A stretch of 39,080 bases of DNA from Gymnopilus junonius. Taxonomy: Eukaryota; Basidiomycota; Agaricomycetes; Agaricales; Galerinaceae. Position 1 is the first letter of the stretch; each line of letters opens with the position of its first letter. Shown here piece by piece: positions 21,675 to 33,411 of this stretch. The stretch spans positions 1-39,080 of the forward strand of contig JADNYJ010000307.1 of NCBI GenBank assembly GCA_015501075.1, given 5' to 3'. The notes under the pieces were generated by a model. That model worked only from the letters and a program-made list of their open reading frames with translations. It did no database searches and was not told where the DNA came from. The translations under genes were made by a program, and so were the position numbers.

Positions 21675-23207
21675 TCAGATAAGGGATGGATCATCGATAT
21701 CATCACACTCACGGCAGCAAGCATTTCGTGGATCACAGGATTGATCTGGAGGGCATAAAACAAGACACGCTTTATCCTACAGAAAATGTAAGGCGAGTCA
21801 GTTATTGGGGGTAGATGTGAAAGATCAAATTACCCTCGATATGTTGTCCAGATCCGATACTGCAGTGTTGGGGGAGTACTCTGGCTGGATAGTACAAGAA
21901 TGGATGCCGAGATGGTGAAGCACTTTTCGGATATTCATAGCCACCGGCATGAAGTCTTGACTTGAGGCAAGGACGTGGACAGAGGCGACCAGCTTGCTTT
22001 CAGACAACTGCCAAACATGAAGTTCATGCACTGAAAGCACGCCATCCACATGGAGGATAGCATTCGTGACCTCTTCCATCGATACCGTCGCCGGTACCCC
22101 TTGCAAGAGAATGAACGAGGTTTTCTTGACTATCAACACGTGAGATAATAGGTCCAATACAAAAGAGGCGTGCACGTACCGAGGGGCAAAGCTGTGGAAA
22201 AGATGATCATGGTGATCACCAAGCTGATGAAGGGGTCGAAGTAGAACTTGTACTCCCAGTTTGTCTTCCAGATGACCAGTCCTGTGGCGATAACACCAAC
22301 ATTGCCCAGAGCATCTCCAATGACGTGGAGGAGGAGAGCGTGCATGTTCATACTCCTCGTCTTCTTTGGGGACACCTGTCTTTCGACGGCAGACTGGGCT
22401 TGAAGAAGAGGAGTTGTGTCGTCCACATCTCCACTGATCAAATACTCCCCGCTCGTAGATGTGGATGGCTCAGTTGTGAGCCTGTGTGAAGATTCGTGGT
22501 CGTGGTCGTGATCGTGTTCTGAAGGATTCAATGACATTAACAGAGGAGGCAAAGGCAGTGAAGAAGACCGACCATGAAATAAGGCCAATCCAATGATGTT
22601 CGACACCAAACCCCAAGCGCCGACGATTGTAACGAGCTTGGGATTGGCAATTTCTTCAACGAGGGTAAGAACGTTTAGAAAAGAGAATAAGGGAATAAAC
22701 GTACCTGGCACCGTGAAAAACCGACTGATGGCCTCCAGCAAAATAGAAACGCAGAGAGCGAGGAGGAAAACGCCGTTAACGAGAGCTGCAAGAATTTCCG
22801 CCCTATGCCACCCGTATGAGTATCGAGGGTCGGAAGATGATGAGCTGCCCGAGGTGAGCTATTTGTTATACATGAGTGAGTCCCAAAATGCGAAACTTGG
22901 GAAATGGTAATCCACCAACCTTGATAGCGTAGAGAGCAATGACCAAGCTGATGATATCGCTGCATTCGAGAAGCGTTGAGGGACCAAAACTTGTGTTTAC
23001 TCATTGGAAAACGCACTTTAACATGTGAAAACTGTCTGCAATCAAGGCCAGGGACCCGACGGCATATCCTAGAGAAAGACCATGGTCAGAGCGATAACGA
23101 GGAGACAGCGCATCAAGGAGTGCATACCGGTGATTAGTTCTATGAGGAAGAAGGCCGTATCAAGAATTAAAAGGAATATAATCTTTGCGGAGCGAGACCA
23201 CGCCATA
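21675..23207 (-). CDS. Cation diffusion facilitator (ZRC1/COT1-type zinc exporter)
   Basis: Six-span CDF transporter that moves Zn2+ (possibly Co2+ or Mn2+) out of the cytosol, usually into the vacuole, by proton exchange. Start MAWSRSAKIIFLL at 23207; spans follow as in the family. The metal-site HxxxD motifs are both present: SFHMLNDIISL (built across an intron) and HVIGDALGN. Between spans 4 and 5 lies a cytosolic loop with alternating His/Asp (HDHDHDHE). The C-terminal domain carries VHELHVWQLSESKLVASVHV. The final exon, reached by an intron after NISR, ends in a Cys-rich tail (ACLVLCPPDQSCDPRNACC) typical of fungal vacuolar members, with stop at 21677-21675. The loop is short compared with yeast Zrc1. 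About seven introns. No break was seen. It heads a group with two ZIP importers downstream. Confidence 0.88.
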
Positions 23208-24346
23208 ACGGAAAGAAGGGGGATGAAGGTGAAAGGTTCCGACCAAAACGAGAACTTCTCAATTATATACAGCCGCGAATGCAAGAGACCGAGGTGCTGT
23301 GAAAAACGTTAAGATGGCACTCGCAATCGGCCGTGATGACAACTCACTCATCAATCCGACCGCAACCCGACTGTCCCCTTGCGCTTTGGGCGAACGGTGT
23401 AGAATGGAGGAATACAGGAAAGAACGAAGCGTCACAAGCTCTCACAGCCACATTAGCATGGCTTATTGAGAAGAAGGGCTGGTGGAGGCTAGGCCGCTGC
23501 TATCATGACGTAATTAGGAAAAATTTTCGTAGATACAAAACAAGTGAAAACAACAATCCAAAAGGTCCTCGTTAAATTAATCTTATCCTGAACTATTAGC
23601 CAGAGTCGTTAGAAAACTGGTACTAAAATGAGGACACGCGCCCTTGTAAGGTACGCGCACACCATTCAGCGCGCCAACAAGAACGCCTGAATAAGTGCTA
23701 GCTTTCATGCCGCGGCACTTCAACTGGCCGTGGCCAGATTCAACAATCTATCTTTAGAACAGGTACCGGTTGTCCGGTACTGCTGATCTTCTGCTGCCTC
23801 GAGGCGCTAAGCAAACACACCAGACATATGGAGTTCATGTGCGCGGAGTAGAAAACCCATGTCAGTTCACAAAAAACTATACTCCCATCCTTCAAGTTGA
23901 TAAATGCAACCGATGGTCGACGAATACTAGAACGATCTCCGAGAAGTCTTGGCTGGTCCTGCCAATTTTCAAGTCATGTAATCCCCAATGCTCACGGCAT
24001 ATTAACGTCAACGTATTATTCTAAATCTCAGGCCTTTCTTCGGTGGGAAGAAATTTTATATCAAACAAGCGCCAAATACCCATGCTCAGTAATTTAAATA
24101 ATACGGGAGAGGAATATGGATTCCCTGATCCGCCCAAAATAATGTATGTGCATCCTCGTTTGGAAAGATAATCATAAACGATCCGCTTCATCCTGTATTA
24201 AGTTTATCTCTAAAACAAAACGATAGTGTGATCACACGACATTGATGTTTCAATTCGGGAGAAGACCTAACAGTCAGGAGAAAAGGATAAGGTTTGGCAG
24301 TATCCATTTGTTTGATCATTCGCTTCAATGTCGTAGCCACCGTATC
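23208..24346. other. Upstream region of the CDF gene
   Basis: No supported gene. Frames at 23333-23575 and 23770-24024 (plus) lack motifs. The promoter of the CDF gene should lie in the first few hundred bases. Confidence 0.45.
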
Positions 24347-24668
24347 TCAGCTCTCAGGATCTTGCGTAGGAAACAATAACGCCATAGTCTTGACATTACC
24401 TTGGTGGAATTCGAATCCCAACGTAAAGTAGACCCAAGGACCAGCTGGACTTTCGTCACCGTCTCTGAAGGTGGAAGGCGGTTGACAGCGAGAGACAACA
24501 GACGAGGTCTTCCCGATGGGAAGAGGGGTGGAACTTGCGGCGTTGTCTGAATAGAGACAATTTTAAGACTGATCCATGAGGCGTGCCTAAATTGTTTACC
24601 TTGAGAAGAGTGTATCCATTTGTATCGTTATCGCCATCTGCTTTGCGCCATGCATGGGGCCGCCTTCC
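24347..24668 (-). CDS. Possible gene fragment of unknown family
   Basis: A minus-strand stretch ending at TGA 24349-24347 reads as a plausible protein (PAGPWVYFTLGFEFHQ, KTMALLFPTQDPES). Upstream, beyond GTAAAC to CTATTCAG, is a second plausible piece (KADGDNDTNGYTLLK). The natural splice joins them one base out of frame, and no further exons were found upstream. It may be a relic, or part of a gene with an unusual first exon. Function unknown. Confidence 0.25.
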
Positions 24669-25264
24669 ATTTCAAGAGAAAGAAATTTATTGACTCTTCA
24701 ATGCGAAATCAGAGCTGAAGCCCCTTAGGACACCATAACACAGTATCAGACTCTTGGCTCTATACACGCCAAGGGCCCTGGACAGCGGAGAAATTGATGC
24801 CGCCCAAAAAGCTCGGCGGCGGTCAGCCGCGTCGAAACGAAGCCCGGAGCGAATTTTAGGTCAAGGGGAGCAGCAGGTTGATACGGTGTAGTCGGACAGA
24901 AGTTTTTCGTGTCATAGAAGATCTTGATACTTGACGTGCTGTGAGTAGATGAGTAATTACCGCAGTTGGGTGGACATTTGAAACTTCACGCCCATGGACC
25001 CCTTCTATTAGGTTCTCCAAAATGGGTAAACAGTTCCATCTCAGCAAGTTATACTTCTTCCAATACTTACGTGCAATAGAATACGTTACATACCTGGTTA
25101 ATAAACCCCATGATATGATTTATCTGTTTCGTGAATTACATGATCATAATCGTCCTTCAGAATTCGAAGTCCCTAAGTGCTACGTCGCAAGTGAAAGGTC
25201 AGTCGAGTAATATATCAGTTATTTCATATTCATACCTTTATACTTCCCCCTCGAATACATCCAC
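24669..25264. other. Intergenic region before the first ZIP gene
   Basis: 3' flank of the ZIP gene and surroundings of the fragment at 24347. No gene recognised. Confidence 0.4.
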
Positions 25265-27224
25265 TTACTCTCCCAATGCAATGAGAACCATCATAGCAGC
25301 ACCTGCAAACAAACTGAAAAGCGCCAATATTCTCTTTACGATTGAGGATTTCTCCTGAGCGTGGGCTTTGCCCGCATCTCCACCGACTTCGTCCCTGATA
25401 TCTGACGACCCCACCTGCTCTCCTCGAGTCTCCGGTGCGTCCGTCTCAGCTTCGATTGGAGGCTCGTCATCGGACTCCTCCGCATGTTGGTGATGGTGAT
25501 GATGATGTCCATCTACATCTCCGTATACGAAGTCGCCTGCTAGCATCTCGATTGTTGCAGCATAGATGAGCATGCCGGCTGATACGGCGGACATTATTCC
25601 TTGGATGAGGAGCATCCACGCTGAGTAAAAAGAGAAAAAAATATTTATCAGATATGCATTTCGCAAAAAAATGGACCGCCTCGAAGTAGTGCAAATAAGA
25701 TCAATAACGACAACTCACCTCGTTCCCTAACCATATCTCCCGCATTCCCTCGACGATCTTGCCACACCGCCATTCCAAGCGCCATTCCCGCAGGTGTCGT
25801 TATCCCAAACAAAACGGACAAAGTTGGTGCCAACCACCGCAGACTGCTGAGGCTCCACCTATTCGCGGGCTTAGGATGAGCAGGCGGTAACGCAGCTATT
25901 CGTATACCAAGCGAGAGACCCTCAAAAAGTTGATGGAATATGATGGCGGTCGTAAGAGAAGCTGTATTACGAATTCATAAGCCAGATGTTGAAGAAGAGA
26001 GGAAAGATAGGACACACTGAAGTCAGATCCGTTTGTAACAGAAAGCGTTAATCCAATAACAAATGAGTGAATCATAATCCCCATTTGCAAGACCTTTCAG
26101 AACGAATCAACGTCCTACATCATTCATAATAAAGACCGAAGTCTACTCACTAGAATTCCAACTATCTGCCTTTCTCTCCCAACAATAGGTAACTCGTGCT
26201 CATGTCCATGTCCCTGCGCATGACCATTATCCGCTTCCTCCGCATCCTCTTCCCCTACCTCCTCCTCCTCTGTCAACTTGAACTCACTCCCCAATTTCGA
26301 ATGCAAAGAAAGCCTACAAATCCTCGGCGAGCCACTCAACACGTCCACCGGAATTCCTGGCAGATCTAGGACAGGTCCCTGGAAATGATGCTGGTGGCGG
26401 AGTCTGAAGGAGGAGTTGGTGGAAAATGAGGATGGCCTCGGACGCGTGCGGGAGGGGAGAGTGCGAGCGCGTAACGCAGCTACTTGTGCGGGTGCACTCG
26501 GCACAGGATGACCTAAGAGAAGAGGGGTGATTTCTGAGAGTGGTGGTCGACTTCTGATCTGAGCAGGGTTTACCCGTCTTGGAGGAGGCGAGGTCGGCGG
26601 AGTAGGCGGTTCGGAGTGGGTGGAAGGCGTGGAAGGTTCGGATGGTTCCTCTTGTAGGTGTTCAACGTAAGCTGTGGATAAATCTTCAGAGAAAAAAAAA
26701 AGTTAATAACGTCAATATGGTTCACTAAAAGCATCGATAGCAACTCACACTCAACAAGGAATATTGCAAGTAACGACACGAGGCTATCAATATATTCAGT
26801 GAAAGTATGTCAAAATAAACATACAAAGCCTGACATTATTGCTCCAGTCCAACGCCCTATATTTCCATAAACTCTCTTAACACTCCCATCGGCTAACGAG
26901 GAAAACGCATCGTCCAAGAGGTGAATAAACGCAGTGGCCAATATCACGCCAGTTCCAAAATGTTTTCCAATAAAGAAAAAAATTGCCGGTATACGCAGGA
27001 ACGGCATCTGCTTTGACAAGGTCGGAAAAGAGACGGCTTGAAAAATAAGGTATTTTGTAAGCTAAACCCTGCAGGAGTCCAAGTGTCCACTGACCGAAAA
27101 GGGATGCAACGAGGATTATAAACATCACGGCTACACGAGGCTCTTCTGCCTCTCTCCTGAGCCGTAATATTTTCACAGCACCAGCTGCAGTCGCCGCCAT
27201 AGAGCTAGGACCTAGCGAACTCAT
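25265..27224 (-). CDS. ZIP-family zinc/iron importer (copy 1)
   Basis: SLC39/ZIP transporter that brings Zn2+ or Fe2+ into the cytosol. Start chosen at 27224 (MSSLGPSSMAA); an in-frame ATG at 27293 is possible. Segments in order: AVMFIILVASLF, then across an intron AVSFPTLSKQMPFLRIP, FIGKHFGTGVILATAFIHLL, and a long variable cytosolic loop with Pro/Ser-rich and acidic parts and the metal-binding-like HAQGHGHEHE. The pore helices follow: MIHSFVIGLTLSV and TTAIIFHQLFEGLSLGIR, carrying the conserved His and Glu. Then come GITTPAGMALGM, LIQGIMSAVSAGMLIYAA, a second His-rich run (six His near 25490-25510) and a last span ending at 25265. The His run before the last span is less usual than one in the main loop. 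Many introns; exon edges in the loop are approximate. Confidence 0.85.
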
Positions 27225-29450
27225 CTTGAACGTTGAGCTGGAGAGCTCGCGGTCGACAGTAAGCCCTTCTAGTAAGAAAGGCATGGCCACCACGATAATA
27301 ACGAGGGGCAGAAGATGATTTATAAAGTAACAAAATTAGAGCAAGAATAAACGCTCTGAGGCATCTAAGTAACAGGCGAAAGGAAAGAAGAAACAAGAAA
27401 AAGACGCACCTCTCTTGGTTTATAAGACTAAAAATACGAGTACCGCACTAGTCAAGGGTCCTTCTCGGTGGCGACAGCGCCGACCATCATCTTGGCGAAG
27501 TATGTAAGCTCAATTGATGGACCGCTGGAATGTACAAGAAGCACTTTGACAGATTTTGTACACGTTCCACAGCAAAGATGACTCTTTACTCACCAAGGTT
27601 CAGCGTTTCTCACCAGAAGTTCAAGGTGGTACTTCTGCCAAATTTCCGGATTCTGAACCCTCAACTTTGCCAGCTAGACGATAGAGATCATGTGATATTT
27701 CAAATCCCGCGGCGATGAATGCCAGCCTCCTCCTAGGAAAATGGTGTTTATTTCTACTTAGCAATCTTATCCGGGAGCCCAAGAAATTCAGGTCCACTTT
27801 GGGCTTGCTATTAAGTATCATTATTATCTCCTCCCCTTCCGTCGAGAATGCCGTTCGGCTGAGCAACGAGAATCTTCAGAATGACTGTTATAAATGGATC
27901 ATCTCCAGTGCTCGTTGTATCCAAGTCGAGTCTTTAAACATCACATCCAAAATTGTTGTATTTAGATGAGTCATCTTACTGTATATCTGTATGGAGAAAC
28001 GACTCAGAAATATAAGCAGGAGCTCCAGCAGACCTCAACATGAAACTCGGAACTTCCTTCGCCGAACGTACGTTTACTGAGGAGGCGTGGTATCCCGATA
28101 TTCAGAATAACTTTAGATAATTACAAATGTCAGTAGAAATAAAAATGCCGTAAGGCTATTGCACTATCCGCTTATATAAATCTGCCTCCCGAACATGAAC
28201 AGGATTTCGCTCCAAGTACTCAGTCACTCAGTCTATTTGTTTATAAGTGACTCTTACCTCGGCGACAAGCTATTCGTAAACCTGTACCCGATACTGGTGA
28301 ATGGACTCAAATAAGGTTGTGTCAATGCCACGAAGTCGGGGCTTCAAGTTGGATACTCTCCCTGACCGAGATCCCCTATATTCGACGTTCTAACTCCTAC
28401 ACGGCGCCAGGCAGAGCTGAGATGACCTTTTCATGTGTCCTACCGGCGGAATTCCAATCGAAAATCTCAATATTGTTGACAGCCCTTGTCATCTGAGCCT
28501 CCAGTACTTCAACCGAAGCACCGACATCGGCAAAATCCTGAGGCAAGATTCGGGGCACACGACACTGCTCTGATGAGGGACGTTTATTTGAAATAAGGAT
28601 TCGCAATTCATCAATCCCCTTCATCCCATGGAAGCTCGGCGACTGGGAAAGCTCGGAGATCTATAAGACTGCGCATGGAGTAGGCAAGATCAGACGAGCA
28701 TGTCCCAGTCATACCCGGCTGCCTCCTCCTCGGATCTGTGAGAGCGCCATGGTTGAAAGATAGAAAGACTAATAATGACCCGTTGAATCAGTGTCTCAGA
28801 CCTTAGGAGCAGCTAGTGGTATTTGGACAGGACTCAAATAGACTTCGCCAGTTGCAAGCGCATCAGGGACAAACTCCGCTTTAATCAAAATTTGATCACA
28901 ATGGCTCATACTTTAGTCGGGAATTATGGATTTCTATGAAGTAGAAAATAGACAGGACTAACGATTTAAAATTTTAAAGTTGGTACAATATAAATTACCG
29001 GCGGATCGTAGCAGAGTTCGTCCTACATAAAGGGCAGCGAGAACGTGGAAATGCCTGGGAGGCACTGGTCGAAGTTCCTGGCGAGATTCCACCCCCATCT
29101 TGACACCTGATCGCCGCCCTGAGTTTAATTCAGTACTTCGTCGGTAGCATGCTGCAAAGGCTGACGAACTGTCGTGCTCACCAAAGCAACGCCAGGACGG
29201 AACAGCAATACCTGACTGGGAGGGTTCTCGTCCTACTCATCAGCCAATGACAATCTATGTTTTATATAGCCCTGGGAGATAAGGGGACCCGCCCAGTCCT
29301 TTCCCACTTATTAAAGAGGTCCACAACGCCTAAAGATGGAGAGTTCTGTCGCAGGCATCTCTCCCCTTAAGCCCCGCCCTGATTAACTAGTCTGCTTCGG
29401 GCTTAGTTGTCTTCCCCACTTTTCGATCCCCTCAGTGTACTACCAGCACC
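27225..29450. other. Long divergent intergenic region between the two ZIP genes
   Basis: About 2.2 kb between divergently transcribed ZIP genes. A minus frame at 28397-28624 (MKGIDELRILISNKRP) has balanced codon use but no recognised family or partner exon. Plus and minus frames at 27530-27969 have no motif. A TATA-like TTTATATAG at about 29259-29267 lies some 185 bases before the second ZIP start. Shared zinc-responsive control is possible, but no known site was recognised. Confidence 0.4.
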
Positions 29451-30853
29451 ATGTCCGACGATACGAACTGTGGAGATGGTGGAGGCGCCGACACCTTTGC
29501 AGGTCTCCGTATTGGGTCTGTGTTTATCATCCTCGCTACGTCCATGACCGGCGCACTTTTCCCCATCCTGGCCAAGCGCACGACGTGGCTGACTGTACCA
29601 AAATCTGTCTTCGAGTCTGTTAAATTTTCTTTTGCCTAATCTATGTATCTGTTGCTGATTTTGGTCATGAAGTTTTGCCAAGTACTTTGGGTCGGGCGTT
29701 ATTGTGAGCAAACCCTCCTTTCTTCTGAACAATTTAGTCAAATTCATGGAATTTATTTTCGATAGATTGCTACGGCCTTCATCCATCTACTAGCGTCTGG
29801 GGTGACGGAGCTTAATAGTCCTTGTCTCGACCCCGCATGGCTAATCTATGTGTGTTGTGTACTTCATTCCCTAGCAACCAAACCGTAAATTGACATTCCT
29901 CACTTTTCAGCCCTACCCCCTGGCTCTTTCGATGCTTGCGATCTTCGCGATCTTCATTGTAGAGCTCATTGCCTTCAGATGGGGTACTGCCAAACTCGCC
30001 GCCATGGGCAAATCCCACGGTGAGGTTCTTTATGCCTTCTTGATCACGGAACTAAGATTGTAGATCCACATGGACATTCCTTCGGGCACGCCGCTCACGG
30101 GCCAGAGGATAATCGTGACGCTGTTAAAGAAGAAAAGGTGTCCAACGACATTGAGACTGCCAGTGTCAGTGACGACGACAAAGACTGGAGTGATGCTCTC
30201 GGTCAAATGATCGGTGTGGCCATTTTGGAGTTTGGTGTTCTGCTTCACAGGTTCGCGTCCTTTTTAACCACTTTATTAGCGAACATTTGCTAATCATTCT
30301 TTTTCTAGTGTTCTCATCGGCTTAACGTTGGCTGTCGACCCTGACTTCAAAGTTCTATTCGTTGTCATCATCTTCCATCGTATGTTACTTTCCTTCCTGA
30401 TTGAAAATAGGATTAACCATCCATGTTTTTCAGAAACTTTCGAGGGACTTGGTATCGGCTCCCGACTTGCTGTCTTGGACTTACCAAAACGATACAACTG
30501 GCTCATCATGTTCGGCGGTGTTCTCTATGGCATCACCACTCCCATCGGAATTGCTGCCGGGCTAGGCATCAAGTCAACGTATAACCCCAACGGCACGAAA
30601 GCCTCAATTGTCAGTGGCGTCATGGACTCGCTGAGTTCAGGTATTTTGATCTACACTGGTCTTGTCGAGGTGCGTCAAAAAACGTTATCCATGCTTCAAA
30701 ATATTAACATTTTTATTTCCTTGTTAGCTCCTCGCCCATGAATTCCTGTTCAACAAGGAAATGAATCGCGCCTCAAATGGCAGGCTAGCTTATGCCCTAA
30801 CGTGTATGATAGCAGGATGCGGCATCATGGCCCTCCTTGGAAGATGGGCTTGA
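29451..30853 (+). CDS. ZIP-family zinc/iron importer (copy 2, ZRT1/ZRT2 type)
   Basis: Plasma-membrane ZIP transporter. Start MSDDTNCGDGGG at 29451, then LRIGSVFIILATSMTGALFP. Splicing (GTCTGT to CATGAAG) gives FAKYFGSGVI, and the next exon IATAFIHLLASGVTEL followed by PCLDPAWLIY. Both blocks are typical of Zrt1/Zrt2 proteins. The cytosolic loop is short and His-bearing (DPHGHSFGHAAHGPED). The pore helices read FGVLLHSVLIGLTLAV and HQTFEGLGIGSR, each assembled across an intron. Then come YGITTPIGIAAGLGI, SGILIYTGLVELLAHEFLF and a final span ending at 30853. Eight or so exons; all joins keep frame and no lesion was found. It is diverged from the ZIP gene at 25265, with a much shorter loop, so the two are not a recent duplication. 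Confidence 0.9.
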
Positions 30854-31114
30854 GTTTTCTTCAGTAGATACTGTATGTGCATTGCTATCTCATCTTTCTA
30901 CGTAACGATCGCATGTTATTTTATTTTTATGGAGCTTTCAATTTACTGTGTCGACGATTAGTACTCTATTACATCTTTTGATTGCCGAATTTCAATGAGG
31001 GTTAAAGACTTTTTCAAAAGCGTAAGTTAGATTCTTCGAGGGGGCTTCTATCCCGCCAGAATCGATGAGTTTAATTATGTACCTATTGATGCTAAAGTCA
31101 CAACGCCTCGGTCT

Positions 31115-32168
31115 AAAACTCTTAGCCAACTCACTACCATGCTAGCGCTGCGGCGCGTGTATGGGTATGGGTCACGACTCCAGCACGCCATTATCAGCTC
31201 CAAGAGACCATCTGTCATCTCTATGCGTTAATCCAGCGACCAAGTCTGTCGTCACCGAGTACGCTCTTCTTCTATGGCAGAAAGGGGGCTTTTGAGTAAG
31301 TAACTGCCCAGATGAATAAGGTTAACATAACAGTCAGTCAAGTTTCAGGGACGAAGATACGTACGTGAGTTTCAAGTCCTCGCGCAAGTCAACTTAACTT
31401 CAAGAGCCGTCATGCCAAAGCCATGCATGTCACTGGCGCAGGAGGTCAGGAATGGGTCATCGGTAGGGCGGTTAGGCGGAACATCGACTACTCTAACCCG
31501 GGTGCCGTCCATTCCATCTTACATCCTCTAGGCAGTTACTTACTTTGATTACGGTAAGGTCGACTGGGTAGGGAAGGTTCCTCATTCCGAGGTCAGACAA
31601 TAACGGATCATTTGTATCTGAAATTAGGACGTTTGAGTAAATGAAGATGGACGATTACTTTAGTGGGATAGTCCTCGAGAAACGTGGACTTACACCTCTG
31701 AGGTTACCGTGAATAATGGGCGGAGTAGCTGACAATGGAGATATTGTAAGCCGGCAGCGATCCCATTTATTATTCTATGGAAAAGAGAACGAAGGGAGTC
31801 TTATTCACCAGGTGGAAGACGTCGGCATTATGATGTCTCGCTAATAAGTCATTCGCATTTCCATTGCCATTATATGGGTATATCATCGTCGGATTTGGAT
31901 CAGTGGATGCCAGACCGGTGAAATCTACAATGTTGGGATGTGAGGTACTATCATCAGATACTCATGTTCCTTGAAAAGTGGGAGTACCGTAATCGCCGAT
32001 CTCATAGATCATGTCAGCATACGTATGCTGAGGGCGCAGCACAGACGCTGGTCGCGCGCTTGAGCGTTGGCTTCTCAAGACAGGAATCATGGTGACCGCC
32101 GACATCGTACTCGGACCCAACCGGTCACCCAAAGCCAGGAACACCAAGACCACAAAACCCTCAAACAA
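31115..32168 (-). pseudogene. Fossil of a tyrosine-kinase-like protein kinase
   Basis: Pieces of a kinase catalytic domain appear in order on the minus strand: HPNIVDFTGLASTDP, TMIYPYNGNGNANDLL, IINGIAAGLQYLH, PIIHGNLRG (catalytic loop), PLLSDLGMRN (metal-binding loop), SDMHGFGMTALEV and MACWSRDPYPYTRR. The catalytic loop has HGN where HRD or HGD is normal, and DLG replaces DFG. Between QYLHC and PIIHG one base is out of frame, and the intron needed after VFHL would be only 34 nt. The ATP-binding lobe (glycine loop, VAVK) was not found, and the APE region is lost. Such kinases are numerous and variable in Agaricomycetes. Loss of the key residues and frame points to a dead copy rather than a pseudokinase. 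Confidence 0.72.
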
Positions 32169-32690
32169 GATGCCTCAGTTCTCAGCGCTGAGAAGCTGAA
32201 CCGAAGACAACTTGACTCCATGTCCATCTACCATAACTTGATCTCATGAATGGAACTTGAACGAACAGTGGATAGGTATTTTGAAGCAACACGTTCGATG
32301 TGGCGAACAAGAGACTTCTGTGAAGTTGTTGTATTTACCCAGGAAAGAAAGCAGGAAGATGAGTTACAGAACAAGTCAGATGTCGTAAAGGAGTTTCTGC
32401 AGAAGAATGGGCCGACGAAAAAGTGTAGGATGCGTTGTGATGCGTTGAAAGTTTGTGTTCTATTTTAGGAAGTAACTTATGTCAGCTTAGACTCCGGCTC
32501 TTGAGTCTAGAGCATCACGAGACTGGGCAAGGAGTCTCCTTTTATATTTTCTATCTCTCAGAATTTTTGAGCGCGCCATACGTGATTACAGTAGGACCTG
32601 ACGTGCAGCCGCTCATTTTATAACCCTCCAAGATTATACCTAGCACATACCCACTCAGAATAAGATTATCACATATTCAGTGAGGCCTAC
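32169..32690. other. Convergent/terminal intergenic stretch
   Basis: Plus frame 32250-32468 has no motif. It includes the 3' flank of the repeat-protein gene. Nothing else seen. Confidence 0.4.
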
Positions 32691-33411
32691 TCACGTAGTG
32701 GGTACGCCCGTCTGCGTAAGCCCCGAAAGCGATATAGGTATCCCGATACCTGGAATAATAAAGGCCCTACACATACGATCAACTCCCATTCATTCATCCT
32801 TATCTCTAATCAACAATGAATTACTCACTCGAGGCTCACACTTTCGCTAATAATGTCAAGCTCCCCATCAGAGACTATTTCAAGGAAAGGCAATACACCC
32901 TGCGGCAACGCAACGTTGCTGATGATGCCCGAATTGACGCTTCCGAGCGCGGGTACTACAAGACCGGAGGAAAACGCCTGAGTAAATGTGGCAAAAACGG
33001 TGCCATTCAGTCCTGCGTCAGCCGCAATTTGGCTGATGGTGATTTGGATGGAAAGGGGTTCTGGACTATTCGAAGGTATATAAGTGGTATCTCAACAGAT
33101 TAGAGGAAGCTAAAGCTTACTGTCAAAACTCATCCTATGAAGATATTAGAAGGTTACTGTCTCTCAGAAAATATCCAGACACGAAGAAACTTACGAGGCC
33201 GTGTTCGTTGCGATTGACGTCAGCTGGAAGTTACTGTAAGTCAATTAGGTGTTATGTCAAAAAGAATACACTAACTGAGAAGGTCATGGTAATATCCTTG
33301 AAAAGTCCTTCACTAGTAATAGTGTCAGTAATCTGAGAAGGTGTCGGCGGCAAAAGATCGCGGCGGTCCAGCAGCGAGAGAGGAGAGCTAGAAAGAGCGC
33401 TCCCAGAATAA
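32691..33411 (-). repeat. Module 5 of the five-repeat gene (most diverged, C-terminal)
   Basis: Exons: A 33411-33276 (136 nt), B 33223-33195, C 33134-33121, D 33065-32829 (237 nt), E 32766-32691 with the stop. A keeps a longer linker (LLDRRDLLPPTPSQI) that resembles the end of A1 (VERRTTSDSLPSLTPSQI). D lacks one codon plus one base relative to the others, the odd base being near NPFP at about 33050. E ends GVPTT then stop, with no membrane anchor. Confidence 0.7.

Noticed and set aside
24400..24425. GGAATTCGAATCCCA, resembling a tRNA T-arm
   Set aside because: No acceptor stem, anticodon arm or D-arm could be found around it, and it lies in a better-supported open frame. No tRNA or rRNA gene was recognised anywhere in the window.
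32816..33103. Plus-strand 95-codon frame at the 3' end of the repeat gene
   Set aside because: It is the complement of exon D5 of the repeat gene, whose reading is supported by the four other modules.
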